The notes below the pieces were generated by a model. That model saw only the letters and a list, made by a program, of their open reading frames with translations, did not search any database and had not been told where the DNA came from. A stretch of 64,000 nucleotides of DNA from Clostridium grantii DSM 8605 (lineage in GTDB: Bacteria; Bacillota; Clostridia; Clostridiales; Clostridiaceae). This document shows, in pieces, positions 63,470 to 64,000 of this stretch. The stretch is from the NCBI RefSeq assembly GCF_900129965.1, contig NZ_FQXM01000014.1:48239-112238 (forward strand), read 5' to 3'. Every line of letters begins with the position of its first letter. The first letter of the stretch is position 1. Made by a program: the position numbers and the translations under genes.

Positions 63470-64000
63470 CTACGACCTCAGGTGTGTAGTATTTTCCATG
63501 ATTTCTTTTATTGTCTCAATTGATAATCCAGTTAATGCAGATATTTGATCTATTGATAAATTTAAAGAAATAGCATTTTTAACAGTAACTATTTTTTCTT
63601 CTTCTCTTCCTTTTCCTCGTCCCTCTTCTCTTCCTTCTTCTCTTCCTTCTTCTCTTCCTTCTTCTCTTCCTTCTTCTCTTCCTTCAATCCATCCTTCTAC
63701 CTTAGCTGTAGACATTATATCTCTCTCAATTGCTATAGCTTCTAAATGTTTTTCATAGGCTCTTCGATCCTTTTGTTCTAGTTTTGTAAGATTTAATTGT
63801 CTCTCTGCTTCTTTGATATACTTGGACTTGAATTCCTTTTTGATTTCTGAATTTTTAAGCATATATATCCATTCATCTATATCTTCTTTTACAATATTCT
63901 TAAATCTTTCTATATTAATTAGATAATACTCTGGGAATATATTATCTTTCTCTTTAAAAGTTACTTTATAATCACCTTGTTCATCTAGGTGCACTACTTT
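63470..64000 (-). CDS. Rpn family nuclease, second copy (partial at window end)
   Basis: Same strand and very close to the Rpn gene at 59383-60306; only about 175 C-terminal residues are inside the window and no true start is seen. It keeps INIERFKNIVKEDIDEW and DRRAYEKHLEAIAIERDIM. Its GREE tract is longer (63598-63688) and includes a GRGKGRE variant. The C-terminus ends ENTTHLRS, unlike copy 1. Confidence 0.82.
   Translation of the reverse strand, partial: KVVHLDEQGDYKVTFKEKDNIFPEYYLINIERFKNIVKEDIDEWIYMLKNSEIKKEFKSKYIKEAERQLNLTKLEQKDRRAYEKHLEAIAIERDIMSTAKVEGWIEGREEGREEGREEGREEGREEGRGKGREEEKIVTVKNAISLNLSIDQISALTGLSIETIKEIMENTTHLRS
63598..63688 (-). repeat. GREE repeat tract, copy 2
   Basis: 12 bp units, at least five EGRE copies plus an EGRGKGRE variant; three units in the 59503-59544 copy. 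Length varies between the two paralogs. Confidence 0.75.

Noticed and set aside
59383..64000. Composite transposon bounded by the two Rpn genes
   Set aside because: No terminal inverted repeats or target duplication seen, and the second copy is cut by the window; recombination between paralogs is as likely.
56839..64000. Prophage or integrated plasmid
   Set aside because: No integrase, capsid, terminase or replication gene and no attachment-site repeat; only TA, IS and Rpn genes.
1..64000. CRISPR arrays, tRNA or rRNA genes, known riboswitch cores
   Set aside because: No regularly spaced direct repeats, no tRNA-like cloverleaf and no c-di-GMP, T-box or SAM riboswitch consensus were found by eye.

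Overview
The window reads as chromosomal DNA of a low-GC, anaerobic, spore-former-type Firmicute, most likely Clostridium or a close relative. The evidence is AT-rich codon use, strong AGGAGG-type ribosome sites, hybrid cluster protein, EFR1-type ferredoxin/flavodoxin and other oxygen-sensitive redox proteins, many c-di-GMP enzymes, and DUF3169/DUF6897-type clostridial families. There is no rRNA, tRNA or CRISPR array, so the genus is an inference.

Layout. 1-3.4 kb: end of an ECF vitamin transporter (ATPase plus UPF0397 S component), a cold-shock protein with a hairpin leader, and a thioredoxin/thioredoxin-reductase fusion. 3.6-10.9 kb: TPR-GAF-GGDEF cyclase, Hcp, an AEC transporter paired with a clan GH-A-like hydrolase, and an SGNH-like protein with its catalytic residues replaced. 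11-14 kb: two small proteins, a TauE/SafE exporter and a ROK regulator whose probable operator overlaps both promoters. 14.1-23.5 kb: a single nine-kilobase minus-strand operon, GH114-like hydrolase, CotH kinase, VTC domain protein, DUF4956, PelD, PelE-like, PelF, PelG. This looks like a Gram-positive Pel-type polysaccharide system with unusual partners and no PelA; it is the best candidate for an under-described system here.

23.6-46.4 kb: housekeeping and regulatory genes (TagD-like cytidylyltransferase, DegV, L,D-transpeptidase, sugar kinase, MFS, two c-di-GMP enzymes, a CRP-type regulator that probably controls a rhodanese/CoA-disulfide reductase operon, Fd-nitroreductase with LysR, PpnP, and a frameshifted methyltransferase/MTHFR). 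46.4-56.8 kb: a broken GGDEF gene, then a divergent TetR-controlled redox island (RdhA-like Fe-S protein, NuoF/GltD-like flavoprotein, Old Yellow Enzyme), EFR1 protein with LysR, and a sugar isomerase with AraC. 57-64 kb: accessory region with a membrane-protein cluster under an Xre regulator, two copies of an Rpn-type nuclease gene, a MntA/HepT toxin-antitoxin pair, a second truncated HepT, a decayed IS4-type transposase and a tiny cysteine-rich peptide.

How it fits together. Two apparently active diguanylate cyclases, one phosphodiesterase, one cyclase pseudogene and a PelD with an intact RxxD site next to a lost GGDEF motif suggest that c-di-GMP controls exopolysaccharide export in this organism. 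A hairpin-forming repeat family (termini TATAGG-AT-CCC) is scattered in the first 14 kb. All functions are from reading the sequence; no database search was run.
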